From the NCBI RefSeq assembly GCF_029240175.1, contig NZ_JARBTM010000013.1, forward strand, positions 1 through 64,000: DNA of 64,000 nt, in the 5' to 3' direction. The notes below the pieces were generated by a model, which was not told the origin of the DNA, did not search any database, and saw only the letters and a program-made list of their open reading frames with translations. The DNA is from Anaerosolibacter sp. Its GTDB lineage: Bacteria; Bacillota; Clostridia; Peptostreptococcales; Thermotaleaceae. Position numbers and translations under genes: made by a program. Shown one piece after another: positions 16,342 through 25,975 of the stretch (positions are counted from its first letter, which is position 1; each line of letters begins with the position of its first letter).

Positions 16342-18756
16342 TCAATTCCCCCTTGTTGTTAATTCCTCTAATACTTTTACTGCACCCACGGCATCTTCAC
16401 TATATCCATCAGCACCGGATTCACGGGCGAATTCCTCCGTTACTACGGCACCCCCTGCGATGATCCTCACGTTAGGGAGCACTGCCTTGATGCTGGCAAT
16501 GGTCTTTGGTATTTCAGTCATGGTGGTTGTCATCAGTGCACTTAGACCAATGAAATCAGCTTTTCCCTTTTCTGCGGCTTCAATGAAAGCTTCTGGAGAA
16601 ACATTTTTCCCTAAATCGACCACATGGTATCCATAATTCTTTAGGATCACCGCCACCACATTTTTTCCAATATCATGGACATCGCCTTGTACTGTCCCAA
16701 TGACCACGGTTCCTTTACGCCCTATACTTTCCCCATTCTCTAAGGATTTTTCCAATCGTTGAAATACCTTTTCAGCCGTTTCTGCACTTAACATCAGCTG
16801 TGGTAAGTAAAACTCTCCATTTTTGAATTTTTCTCCTACAACCGCTAGTCCGGGTACTAATCCATTGTTGATGATTGCAAAGGCCTTGTTTCCTTGATGC
16901 AGCAAATCGTCCACAACATGTAGTACATCCATGGACCCCTTTACAATCAAATCTCTTACCTTTTCAAAAGTAGGTTTCTCCAAATGTTTATCTTGGGCTA
17001 TCTGATTGTGTTTTTTTGATTCTAATGTTTGTTTATGATTTAAGTGGATATAATTTGATGCTCTGTCATCTCTTCCCGCCAAAAGAGATGCTGCCTGCCA
17101 ACTGTCCATCATGGTTTTATCTGATGGATTGATAATGGCTAAGTCTAATCCATTTCCTATGGCCATGGCAAGAAAAGATGCATTGATTTTGCTCCTTTCT
17201 GGCAAACCATGGGAAACGTTGCTTACGCCTAATATGGTGTTCACATGGAGCTTTTCTCTAACCATTCTTAAAGTCTTTAATGTCTCCATGGGCGCCTTGT
17301 CATCGGTGCCCACTGTTAACACCAAGCAATCTACATAAATATCATTTCTAGAAATCCCTTGTGCATCACAGGCTTTCACGATTTTTTCTGCGATGGCATA
17401 TCTGCCCTCTGCACTTTCTGGTATTCCATGTTCATCTAGGGCTAATGCTACAACCCCTGCCCCATATCGTTTGATGATGGGTAGAATTGTTTCAAGACTC
17501 TTCTGTTCTCCACTGATTGAATTCACCAGGGCCTTTCCATGATAAGATTCCAGGGCTTTCCCAATTACCTTTGGGTCTGTGCTGTCAATCACCAAGGGTA
17601 CATCAATCTTCTGCTGAAGTAAATGAATCAATTTGCCCATGGTTTCTTGTTGATCAATTCCATGAACCCCCACATTGATGTCCAGTAAATGGGCACCTGC
17701 CTCCACTTGGATTTCTGCTTCATGCTGAATGATCCCATATTGTCCTTGCTTAAGACTTTCACCTAGGGCTTTCCGTGCTGTAGGATTGATTCGCTCTCCT
17801 ATGACTTTCGGCAGTTCATCCTTCCCTAAGAAAATGACCTTTTCTCTGCTTGCCAAAGTGCTTTTGGTTCCAGTCTTTATCTCAGAAAGAGTTATCTCTC
17901 CCGTTCTTTTTTTTATCTCTCTTGTATGGGCAGGTGTACTTCCACAGCAGGAGCCCATGAGATGAATTCCAAGCTCAAAGTAAGGTTTTAATGCATCAAC
18001 AAAGCCGTTAGGTCCAAGGGGATAACTGACGACACCCTCTTTAAATTCCGGTAATCCCGCATTGGGCTGCACCAGCACAGGCAGATTTGTATGCTGGGAA
18101 ATTTCCTTTACCACATAATAAAGCTCCTCCGGTCCTCCTGAACAATTTGCACCCACTGCCCAGGCTCCTAAGCTTTCCAATACCACGGCAGCACTGCTCG
18201 GGCTTACCCCTGTCAGGGTACGCCTGCCTTCGTAGGTAAGACTACAAATCACAGGGATAGAACATATATCGCGGGCTGCCAGCAGCGCACACCGAACCTC
18301 ACCCAAATCATGGAATGTTTCCAACAGGATAAAATCAGGACTTTCTTCTGCCAAGGCGCCAATTTGCTCTCTAAATACTTCATAGATTTCTTGAAAGGTT
18401 TTTTTCCCAACTGGCTCTATGAATTGCCCCGTAGGCCCCACCGAAGCAGCTACATAACTACCAAATGCTTCTGCTGCCCTTTTGGCGATTCTAACGCCTT
18501 CTCGATTGATCTCATTCACCTGGCTGTCTAGTCCATATTCCGCTAATTTCCAACGATTTCCCCCAAAAGTATTGGTGGTAATCACGTCTGCTCCAGCCTG
18601 TAGATAAGACAAATGGATTTCTTCAATCTGTTGGGGATGCAGGATATTCATATAATCCGGACAAATTCCTGATTTGAGGCCCTTCTCTAGAAGCATTGTG
18701 CCCATGGCACCATCAAAAACCAATATTTTATCTAACTTCGGTATGTTTTTCATCAT
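16342..18756 (-). CDS. metH: Cobalamin-dependent methionine synthase lacking the reactivation domain
   Basis: 804 residues in four modules. The homocysteine domain (about 1-290) has zinc ligands NCSG and GSCCGSTP. The pterin domain (about 310-580) has DINVGVHG and GVSNVSHGLP. The cobalamin cap and Rossmann domains (about 590-804) have GDVHDIGKN, whose His coordinates cobalt. The SAM-binding C-terminal quarter of E. coli MetH is missing and is supplied by the gene at 14768-15478. GGGAG lies before two in-frame ATGs (18756 and 18753). First gene of the operon, behind a SAM-I riboswitch. Confidence 0.95.
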   Translation of the reverse strand: MMKNIPKLDKILVFDGAMGTMLLEKGLKSGICPDYMNILHPQQIEEIHLSYLQAGADVITTNTFGGNRWKLAEYGLDSQVNEINREGVRIAKRAAEAFGSYVAASVGPTGQFIEPVGKKTFQEIYEVFREQIGALAEESPDFILLETFHDLGEVRCALLAARDICSIPVICSLTYEGRRTLTGVSPSSAAVVLESLGAWAVGANCSGGPEELYYVVKEISQHTNLPVLVQPNAGLPEFKEGVVSYPLGPNGFVDALKPYFELGIHLMGSCCGSTPAHTREIKKRTGEITLSEIKTGTKSTLASREKVIFLGKDELPKVIGERINPTARKALGESLKQGQYGIIQHEAEIQVEAGAHLLDINVGVHGIDQQETMGKLIHLLQQKIDVPLVIDSTDPKVIGKALESYHGKALVNSISGEQKSLETILPIIKRYGAGVVALALDEHGIPESAEGRYAIAEKIVKACDAQGISRNDIYVDCLVLTVGTDDKAPMETLKTLRMVREKLHVNTILGVSNVSHGLPERSKINASFLAMAIGNGLDLAIINPSDKTMMDSWQAASLLAGRDDRASNYIHLNHKQTLESKKHNQIAQDKHLEKPTFEKVRDLIVKGSMDVLHVVDDLLHQGNKAFAIINNGLVPGLAVVGEKFKNGEFYLPQLMLSAETAEKVFQRLEKSLENGESIGRKGTVVIGTVQGDVHDIGKNVVAVILKNYGYHVVDLGKNVSPEAFIEAAEKGKADFIGLSALMTTTMTEIPKTIASIKAVLPNVRIIAGGAVVTEEFARESGADGYSEDAVGAVKVLEELTTRGN

Positions 18757-18799
18757 TTCACTCCCAATGTTTTATTTCTAAAAGCATAAAATAAGAATA

Positions 18800-18832
18800 A
18801 AATAAAAAACCTTTCTGAAATATAGAAAGGCT
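18800..18832 (-). terminator. Terminator of the metH SAM riboswitch
   Basis: Minus-strand stem CCTTTCT/AGAAAGG followed by TTTTTTATTTT, immediately downstream of the aptamer. It is the riboswitch off-state. Confidence 0.85.
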
Positions 18833-18844
18833 TTACGCATACTT

Positions 18845-18949
18845 GTCTATCTCTCAGAATACACTCTGCTGGATTTAGCACCATACTCATTTTATAAATG
18901 CAGGTTGCCGGGTTTCATAGGGCCAGTCCCTCCGCCGCTCTTGATAGAA
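18845..18949 (-). ncRNA. SAM-I (S-box) riboswitch of the metH operon
   Basis: The minus strand carries the S-box blocks AGAGCGGCGGAGGGACTGG, CCCTATGAAACCCGGCAACC, a GGTGCTAAATCC segment and a closing GAGAGATAG that pairs with CTATC at the 5' end. High SAM should favour the terminator at 18800-18832. Confidence 0.95.
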
Positions 18950-18969
18950 TATTTATTCAATTGTACTTT

Positions 18970-18998
18970 ATTATAATTAGCCTTATACTCGATGTCAA
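18970..18998 (-). promoter_or_regulatory. Promoter of the metH operon
   Basis: A perfect TTGACA and TATAAT with a 17-base spacer on the minus strand, about 20 bases upstream of the S-box. Confidence 0.9.
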
Positions 18999-19111
18999 TA
19001 GAATTTGTTGAAAATTCTTATTTATTTTTTATTTCTTATTTCTATTCTCTTCGAAGCTCCCTTATGTATATTTATTTATGGTTATTTAAAATTTTTCCAT
19101 TGAATTTTTAA

Positions 19112-20788
<1,677 letters not shown>

Positions 20789-20822
20789 ATCAGATATTAT
20801 TATTCAATAAAGGAGAGTCCGT

Positions 20823-21746
20823 ATGCCTATTAAGATACCTGATGATCTTCCGGCCTTGGCCGTTCTTCACAGCGAAAATGTTTTTGCCATGTCAGATTCC
20901 CGGGCCTATCATCAAGACATTCGCCCATTGCAAATCGCCATACTTAATCTAATGCCCACAAAGATTGCCACGGAAATTCAAATCCTGCGCTTATTGGGCA
21001 ACACCCCCTTGCAGGTTGATATCACATTGCTTCACATGAAAAGTCATCAATGCAAGAATACGCCTGAGGAACATCTTACGAAGTTCTACAATACCTTTGA
21101 AGATGTTAGAGACAGAAAGTTTGATGGTCTCATCATCACAGGTGCTCCCGTAGAACACCTGGCATTCGAAGACGTAACCTATTGGGATGAAATGGCTGCC
21201 ATCATGGAATGGAGTAAACATCATGTTTACTCTACCCTCCATATCTGTTGGGCTGCGCAAGCAGGCCTTTATTATCATTATGGTATTCCAAAATATTCCT
21301 TAGACCATAAAGTCTTTGGTGTTTTCCCCCATCGGATCAATGAAAAAAATTGCAGATTGCTTAGGGGCTTCGATGATGAATTTTATGCACCCCACTCACG
21401 ACATACAGAGATCAGAAGAGAAGATTTCTTGGGTATTCAAGATCTTGAAATCCTGTCAGAATCGCAGACATCTGGTATCTATATCGTTGGTTCAAAAACT
21501 GGCCGTCAAATATTTGTAACAGGGCATTCAGAATATGATCCTCTTACCTTGAAATCCGAGTATGATAGGGATATTGGGAAGGGGCTTTCCATTGCTGTTC
21601 CTCAAAATTACTTTCCCAACGACGATCCCAGTCAAAACCCAATCATTAAATGGCGAGGACACGCGAACCTACTATTTTCTAATTGGTTAAATTACTATGT
21701 ATATCAGGAAACGCCTTTTGATTTAAAAGAATTAAATGAAATGTAG
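20823..21746 (+). CDS. metA: Homoserine O-acetyltransferase, MetA family
   Basis: 307-residue MetA-family acyltransferase. Catalytic residues are Cys142 in HICWAAQAG, and His235 with Glu237 in TGHSEYD. Residue 111 is Glu ([10 protein letters not shown]); Glu at this position selects acetyl-CoA, while Gly selects succinyl-CoA. The product is therefore expected to be O-acetylhomoserine, matching MetY 35 bases upstream. AAAGGAGAG precedes the ATG. A terminator closes the operon. Confidence 0.95.
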   Translation: MPIKIPDDLPALAVLHSENVFAMSDSRAYHQDIRPLQIAILNLMPTKIATEIQILRLLGNTPLQVDITLLHMKSHQCKNTPEEHLTKFYNTFEDVRDRKFDGLIITGAPVEHLAFEDVTYWDEMAAIMEWSKHHVYSTLHICWAAQAGLYYHYGIPKYSLDHKVFGVFPHRINEKNCRLLRGFDDEFYAPHSRHTEIRREDFLGIQDLEILSESQTSGIYIVGSKTGRQIFVTGHSEYDPLTLKSEYDRDIGKGLSIAVPQNYFPNDDPSQNPIIKWRGHANLLFSNWLNYYVYQETPFDLKELNEM

Positions 21747-21749
21747 TAA

Positions 21750-21790
21750 AAAGAACCGTGATTCATTTTGAATCACGGTTCTTTAGTTTG
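21750..21790 (+). terminator. Terminator of metY-metA
   Basis: 15-pair stem AAAGAACCGTGATTC/GAATCACGGTTCTTT with a five-base loop, then AGTTTG. The opposite strand ends in TTTTTACTAC, so it may work in both directions for the convergent EamA gene. Confidence 0.8.
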
Positions 21791-21809
21791 ATGACAGTGT
21801 CCTGTTCCT

Positions 21810-22703
21810 TTAATTTTCGAGGTTATTTTCATAGGCCAATTGGGGTTTTCTATTGGGCTTTATGCAGCTGATCGTAACAGAACTCAATACCACCAATCCT
21901 CCTATGAGGGAAAGTTTTCCTGGCAGCTCGCCCACGGTTAAGAATACCCATAGGGGATTTAGTAGTGGCTCCACCAATGATATAAAAGTAGATTCTAAAG
22001 CCGTTATATTTTTTATGGCCCTACCATATAACACATAGGACAAGCCTAATTGAAATACACCTAGAAGAATGAGTCCTAACCAACTTGTGGGACTGGGTGA
22101 CGCCTTAAAAATAAAAGGTAAGCTCACCAGAACTGTAATCACACCACCCCAAAAAACATTTTCTAATGGATCTGCATCTTTTTGTCTTCTCATAAACATT
22201 GTATTAAAAGCCAAGGCAAGCCCGCTTAACAATGCAAAAATATTTCCTCTGAGGCTTCCACCTCCGATGTCATCTACAAAAAAAAGAACCATTCCTACTA
22301 AGACAAATACCATGGCAATCCAATCTTTTGTTTTGGCTTTCTCATTTAAAAGCCATCCTCCAAAAATAGCAATATAGATGGGAGAGGTATATTGGAGGAG
22401 AATTGCATTGGCTGATGTCGTTAATTTTGTAGCGGCTACAAAAAAGATTACCATTGATGCGTAGGATATGGCACCAAGGGCTTTATTCCAAGAAAATTGA
22501 AAAGCAGTTTTTTTCAAAAAAAGAAGAACAATAGCCGATGCAATGATACTTCTAATACCTGCAATTGCAATGGGATGCAAATCCACAAGTTTAATAAGCA
22601 GTCCACCGAAACTCCACAATGTCGCAGCACTTAGCTGCATGATAACGGCCTGTGTTCTTTTGTTTTCTGTTTTTAATAAGGCGCTGTCTGCCAAGTTAAA
22701 CAC
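21810..22703 (-). CDS. EamA/DMT family transporter
   Basis: 297-residue drug/metabolite transporter with about ten hydrophobic segments and two internal EamA repeats. LSAATLWSFGGLLIKL begins the first and SLRGNIFALLSGLALAFNTMFMRR the second. The likely start is GTG with AGGAG close upstream. The substrate cannot be predicted. It is convergent with metA and stands alone. Confidence 0.85.
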   Translation of the reverse strand: MFNLADSALLKTENKRTQAVIMQLSAATLWSFGGLLIKLVDLHPIAIAGIRSIIASAIVLLFLKKTAFQFSWNKALGAISYASMVIFFVAATKLTTSANAILLQYTSPIYIAIFGGWLLNEKAKTKDWIAMVFVLVGMVLFFVDDIGGGSLRGNIFALLSGLALAFNTMFMRRQKDADPLENVFWGGVITVLVSLPFIFKASPSPTSWLGLILLGVFQLGLSYVLYGRAIKNITALESTFISLVEPLLNPLWVFLTVGELPGKLSLIGGLVVLSSVTISCIKPNRKPQLAYENNLEN

Positions 22704-22847
22704 CTTCTCCTCTTAATTTTAAATGACATTTTCATTATAAGGCAATTTTTCACTGAAATCTATAGGATAAGTAAGCCCCCCAAAAATAAAATTTGCCAAA
22801 TAAAAATAAGAGCAAAGGAAATCTCTGCTCTTATTCAGTATACTTTT

Positions 22848-23078
22848 TTATCCTAATAACTCTTCCAATCTTTCTTGATCAAAGCCTTGAATGATCTCAC
22901 TACCAACTTTGATTACTGGTACACCCATGAACCCTTGGGTCATTAATTCCTTGCGGGCAGCCATGTCCTTTGATACATTTTTTTCCTCATAAGCAACACC
23001 TTTTTGCTTTAGATATTCCTTTGCATGATGGCAATATACACATGTATCACTGGAATAGATTACTACATTTTTATTCAT
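22848..23078 (-). CDS. Glutaredoxin-like protein
   Basis: 76-residue glutaredoxin with the redox motif CVYC at residues 13-16, a cis-proline in GVPVI and the GFDQERL glutathione-site region. The ATG at 23078 has AAAGGAGG nine bases upstream; an in-frame TTG six bases earlier is less likely. It lies about 80 bases after the membrane 4Fe-4S gene and probably belongs to the HesB-selenoprotein operon. Confidence 0.88.
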   Translation of the reverse strand: MNKNVVIYSSDTCVYCHHAKEYLKQKGVAYEEKNVSKDMAARKELMTQGFMGVPVIKVGSEIIQGFDQERLEELLG

Positions 23079-23157
23079 TTTCAATATCCTCCTTTTACGA
23101 TTTACCTATTTTAAATATATAACTTTTAGCCATACTTAAACTCATTTTAGATTTTTT

Positions 23158-23682
23158 CTATGCAGCCTTTTGTTTGCTTAAGCTTCCTTTATACCCATTG
23201 TTGCTCTTATCTTGGGCTTCCTTAATGAGGGCGGTTGCATGACCCATAGGGCACACTTGGCACCAGGTCCTTGGCTTATAGATTATACCCATAATCACCC
23301 CTAGGGCCAAGGATGCTGTCATTAGTCGAAATACGCCAAAAGCTACAGCCTTAATAATGTTGGGTTGTTGGAAAGCATGGAATAAAGATATACTAAACAT
23401 TGTGATCATTAAAACCAACAATCCATTTTTCAACTGTTTACTCTTTAGAAATTTTGGCGTATTATACTCAAGACTGATGGATTGCAGAAACTTTCCTAGA
23501 ATAGATCCCCTTGGACAATACTTGGAACAATGAATTTTTCCTCTTCCCCTTAATGCATGGTATATGGGGGTTCCAATACAAATAAATCCCAAGAGGCCAA
23601 ATCGTATATCCACGATGGATAACGTAATAAACAATACCATCAAAATCCATGACCAAGATTGATGTGATTTTACTTTAGACAT
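23158..23682 (-). CDS. Membrane 4Fe-4S binding protein
   Basis: 174 residues from the ATG at 23682 (MSKVKSHQS), which follows GGGAG. A longer in-frame reading overlaps the upstream selenoprotein gene and is rejected. Hydrophobic segments lie near residues 11-40, 80-100 and 112-136. Two cysteine motifs, CSKYCPRG and CQVCPMGHAT, resemble those of NapH/NosR-type membrane ferredoxins and probably face the cytoplasm. It is a candidate electron carrier between a membrane donor and the selenoprotein or glutaredoxin next to it; that role is inference. Confidence 0.8.
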   Translation of the reverse strand: MSKVKSHQSWSWILMVLFITLSIVDIRFGLLGFICIGTPIYHALRGRGKIHCSKYCPRGSILGKFLQSISLEYNTPKFLKSKQLKNGLLVLMITMFSISLFHAFQQPNIIKAVAFGVFRLMTASLALGVIMGIIYKPRTWCQVCPMGHATALIKEAQDKSNNGYKGSLSKQKAA

Positions 23683-23704
23683 TATGATCTCCCTTCTAGC
23701 TGCC

Positions 23705-24010
23705 CTAAGAGCAGGATGAACCACCTGCACCTGGTATGATCCGAAATCCCTTATTAAACCATCCATCCAGATAATCAATTTTGAATCCATTATACTGCTC
23801 TACTATCTCTTTTTCTGCCACAACATGGATTCCATTGATCTCTTTGTTAAAATCCTCTTCTGTCCCTCGCTCTTCCAGAGCGATGCCAAATACAGGCCCG
23901 CCTCATCCAAAGCTTTTGATTAGAATTCTTAGCACTTTATTTTCTGCTGTATGTTGTTTTAATTGCTCCTTGATAACATTTTGGGCTTTATCTGTAATTT
24001 TTATATCCAT
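23705..24010 (-). CDS. HesB-like selenoprotein with an in-frame UGA
   Basis: 101-residue HesB/IscA-like protein when TGA at 23905-23903 (codon 36) is read as selenocysteine. The context is ILIKSFG-U-GGPVFGIALEE, matching the known HesB-like selenoprotein family motif GUGGP. The frame then continues to a TAG with a Cys near the end (GGSSCS). A hairpin TCGCTC-TGGAA-GAGCGA (23883-23867) begins 20 bases after the UGA, in the range of a bacterial SECIS. Without recoding the ORF would be cut at residue 35 in mid-fold. The ATG at 24010 has GGAGG six bases upstream. First gene of a redox operon. Confidence 0.85.
23867..23883 (-). promoter_or_regulatory. Candidate SECIS hairpin of the HesB-like selenoprotein
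   Basis: Perfect six-pair stem TCGCTC/GAGCGA with the loop TGGAA, 20 bases 3' of the UGA codon. Bacterial SECIS elements sit in the coding region shortly after the UGA and present a small apical loop to SelB. Confidence 0.55.
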
Positions 24011-24026
24011 AGTCATCCTCCTTCGG

Positions 24027-24053
24027 TATCCCCTCCCCCTGTATAGGGGGTAT
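24027..24053 (-). promoter_or_regulatory. CsoR/CstR-like palindromic operator
   Basis: The minus strand reads TATACCCCCTATACAGGGGG and then AGGGGATAC, a C5/G5 dyad flanked by TA-rich ends. It resembles operators of the CsoR/FrmR family, including copper-sensing CsoR and persulfide-sensing CstR. It covers the predicted transcription start of the selenoprotein operon, a position for repression. No CsoR-family gene is in the window. Confidence 0.6.
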
Positions 24054-24059
24054 ATTCTT

Positions 24060-24088
24060 ATATTAATTTATTTCTTTTCAACTGTCAA
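24060..24088 (-). promoter_or_regulatory. Promoter of the HesB-selenoprotein operon
   Basis: TTGACA, 17-base spacer and TAATAT on the minus strand. The C5/G5 palindrome begins seven bases after the -10 box. Confidence 0.8.
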
Positions 24089-24158
24089 TAGGAGACAAGC
24101 TAAATTTATTTACTTTTTTTTTGCACAAGGCAAAGGCCTCTGTTTTATACAGAAGCCT

Positions 24159-24746
24159 TTATTTTCCTAATACGGCCATCATCTTATGAACCTTATTCAA
24201 TACATCCCTAACCTCGTATCCCTTATCAGCACTGATAATTTCAAGGATACCTGCCATGTTTTCAATATCCTCCATGATGTTTACATTCCCTGGACTTCTA
24301 TTTTTCAACCGGTTCACTCGCTCGTTCAAAGTTAATACTTTATCGATACTTTCCCTGCTTTTTCCCTTCATATAGGGTCGAACAGCCTCCATCATCTTGA
24401 TCGGTTTATCAGGTACATTGTGGTAAGACTTGGTGTATCGATTTGCTGAAGCATATTCTCCGTTCTGCAGACGATTGACAGCATGGAGAATATCTAAGAC
24501 ATTTTCAGCTTTGCCCAACATCTGCCGATGTTGATCTTTAAAATATGGCTGGGCTGTTTTCATGATTGCTGCCGTATTATATATATCTTCTGAATTGAAT
24601 TTCTGAAATCCTTCTTTATTTAGGAGGAAGAACAACATCATAGGCAGCAGCATATTTCCAGAAATCAGACCAGATAACATGTTTGCTAGTGGGTTATTAT
24701 TTTTTTTAACTTCTGTTTCTATTTTAACAAGATTATTCTCTTCCAT
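24159..24746 (-). CDS. Conserved helical protein of unknown function
   Basis: 195 residues, not recognised. A short hydrophobic stretch (GNMLLPMMLFFLL, about 30-42) follows a polar N-terminus; the rest is predicted helical and rich in Lys, Met and Asn. It could be a spore or coat-type clostridial protein, but nothing shows this directly. Divergent from the patatin gene. A hairpin follows its stop but lacks a clear T run. Confidence 0.65.
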   Translation of the reverse strand: MEENNLVKIETEVKKNNNPLANMLSGLISGNMLLPMMLFFLLNKEGFQKFNSEDIYNTAAIMKTAQPYFKDQHRQMLGKAENVLDILHAVNRLQNGEYASANRYTKSYHNVPDKPIKMMEAVRPYMKGKSRESIDKVLTLNERVNRLKNRSPGNVNIMEDIENMAGILEIISADKGYEVRDVLNKVHKMMAVLGK

Positions 24747-24910
24747 GGAATCCCTCCAATATAGCGATATACTTCATAATGTCACTATATATTATGCAAT
24801 TTGTCTCCTTCCCGTGATGCCAAAGAAGGATTTTCTCATGGAGGTTATCTCTTTTTTTTAGCGAATATGAATATCTATAATATTATTAGACATACGGAGA
24901 AGGGAGTGGC

Positions 24911-25774
24911 ATGATTATGCCAGCACCAAATCTTATGAACTTTTTCAATCCTTTATCCCTGCTAAAGAAAAAATTAGATCTATCCCCAAAGAAGGAACCC
25001 ACCATTGGCTTGGCTTTGGGAGGCGGTGCCGTTTGGGGTATTTCCCATATAGGCGTATTAAAAGCTTTAGAGAATCATCAAATTCCTATTCACTATATCA
25101 GCGGCACGAGTATTGGCGCCCTGGTAGGGGGGCTCTATGCTGCCGGTATTTCCACTGATAAGCTCTATAATCTGGCTTTATCTACCCAGTGGAAAAATCT
25201 ATCCAAGTTATCTCTTCCTCTCAGCGGCTTATTATCTAATGCTCCTATGGATAATTATATTCATCAATTGATTGGCAACAAAACATTTGCGGATTTGAAA
25301 ATTCCTTTTGTTGCGGTCACTACAGATTTGTTGACAGGTGAAGATATCATTTTAAGTTCAGGTAAGCTTTCTAAAGCCATCCGTGCTTCCACATCCATTC
25401 CTGGTATTTTTCATCCCATGGTTATTGATAATCATACCCTGGTAGATGGGGGTGTCACAAGCAATGTTCCTGTTCAAGCCCTAAAATGCTTTAGTCCCGA
25501 TATTGTGATCGCCGTCAATCTGGTTCCATCCCTTAGTGACTGGCTTCCCACGACCGGATTAGAAGTTATACTAAAATCTCTATTCATTATGCAGCAGAGG
25601 GTCGTGGTAAAGGAAACGTCCCAGGCTGATTTTGTAATCAACCTTTCCATGAAAGAATTTAGCCCCATCGATTTTTCAAAATCTCGAGAACTCTACCAGA
25701 AAGGAATGTCCGAGGCAATCTCCCATATTGAACAGATACAGGAATTGATTGAAAAAAAGAGGTACGGAATATAA
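24911..25774 (+). CDS. Patatin-like phospholipase
   Basis: 287-residue serine lipase of the patatin/RssA family. The oxyanion loop is LGGGAVWG, the nucleophile motif GTSIG, and the catalytic Asp lies in VDGGVTSNVP, completing the Ser-Asp dyad. No signal peptide is visible, so it is probably cytoplasmic or peripheral. GGGAG precedes the first ATG; a second in-frame ATG six bases on is also possible. Substrate lipid unknown. Confidence 0.9.
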   Translation: MIMPAPNLMNFFNPLSLLKKKLDLSPKKEPTIGLALGGGAVWGISHIGVLKALENHQIPIHYISGTSIGALVGGLYAAGISTDKLYNLALSTQWKNLSKLSLPLSGLLSNAPMDNYIHQLIGNKTFADLKIPFVAVTTDLLTGEDIILSSGKLSKAIRASTSIPGIFHPMVIDNHTLVDGGVTSNVPVQALKCFSPDIVIAVNLVPSLSDWLPTTGLEVILKSLFIMQQRVVVKETSQADFVINLSMKEFSPIDFSKSRELYQKGMSEAISHIEQIQELIEKKRYGI

Positions 25775-25789
25775 GTCATGGTTGCAGGA

Positions 25790-25960
25790 AAATGCGACGT
25801 AGACGCATAGATCAAAGTTGAGATCAAGTAAAGGCTGTAGGGGCGCGGGTTCTCCCGCCCGGCGGCCCCAGAGATCAGCAAAAAAGGGCAGGATGACCCT
25901 GCCCCCTACGGATTTTAACCTTAACCTCAACCTTAGCCTATGCGACTATGTCGTATCCTT
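25790..25960. repeat. Imperfect inverted-repeat element, copy A
   Basis: GC-rich block whose left part (GCGACGTAGACGCATAG ... GTTGAG ... GTAGGGG) reappears inverted on the right (CCCCTACGGATTTT ... CTCAACC ... CTATGCGACTATGTCG). The arms are roughly 75 bases and enclose smaller hairpins such as GGGCAGGATGACCCTGCCC. No ORF or transposase is present. It resembles a MITE-like or palindromic intergenic repeat. A related element lies at 27640-27765 on the other side of the next gene. Confidence 0.6.
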
Positions 25961-25975
25961 TTTCTACCGCAGCCC

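Noticed and set aside
23683-23790. Longer start for the membrane 4Fe-4S protein
   Set aside because: It runs inside the selenoprotein gene, and the ATG at 23682 has GGGAG upstream.
23903-23905. TGA in the HesB-like gene as a pseudogene stop
   Set aside because: The frame is conserved on both sides, the GUGGP context is that of a known selenoprotein family and a SECIS-like hairpin follows.
24122-24165. Hairpin after the 195-residue unknown gene as a terminator
   Set aside because: The stem is imperfect, and the bases after it on the minus strand are not T-rich.
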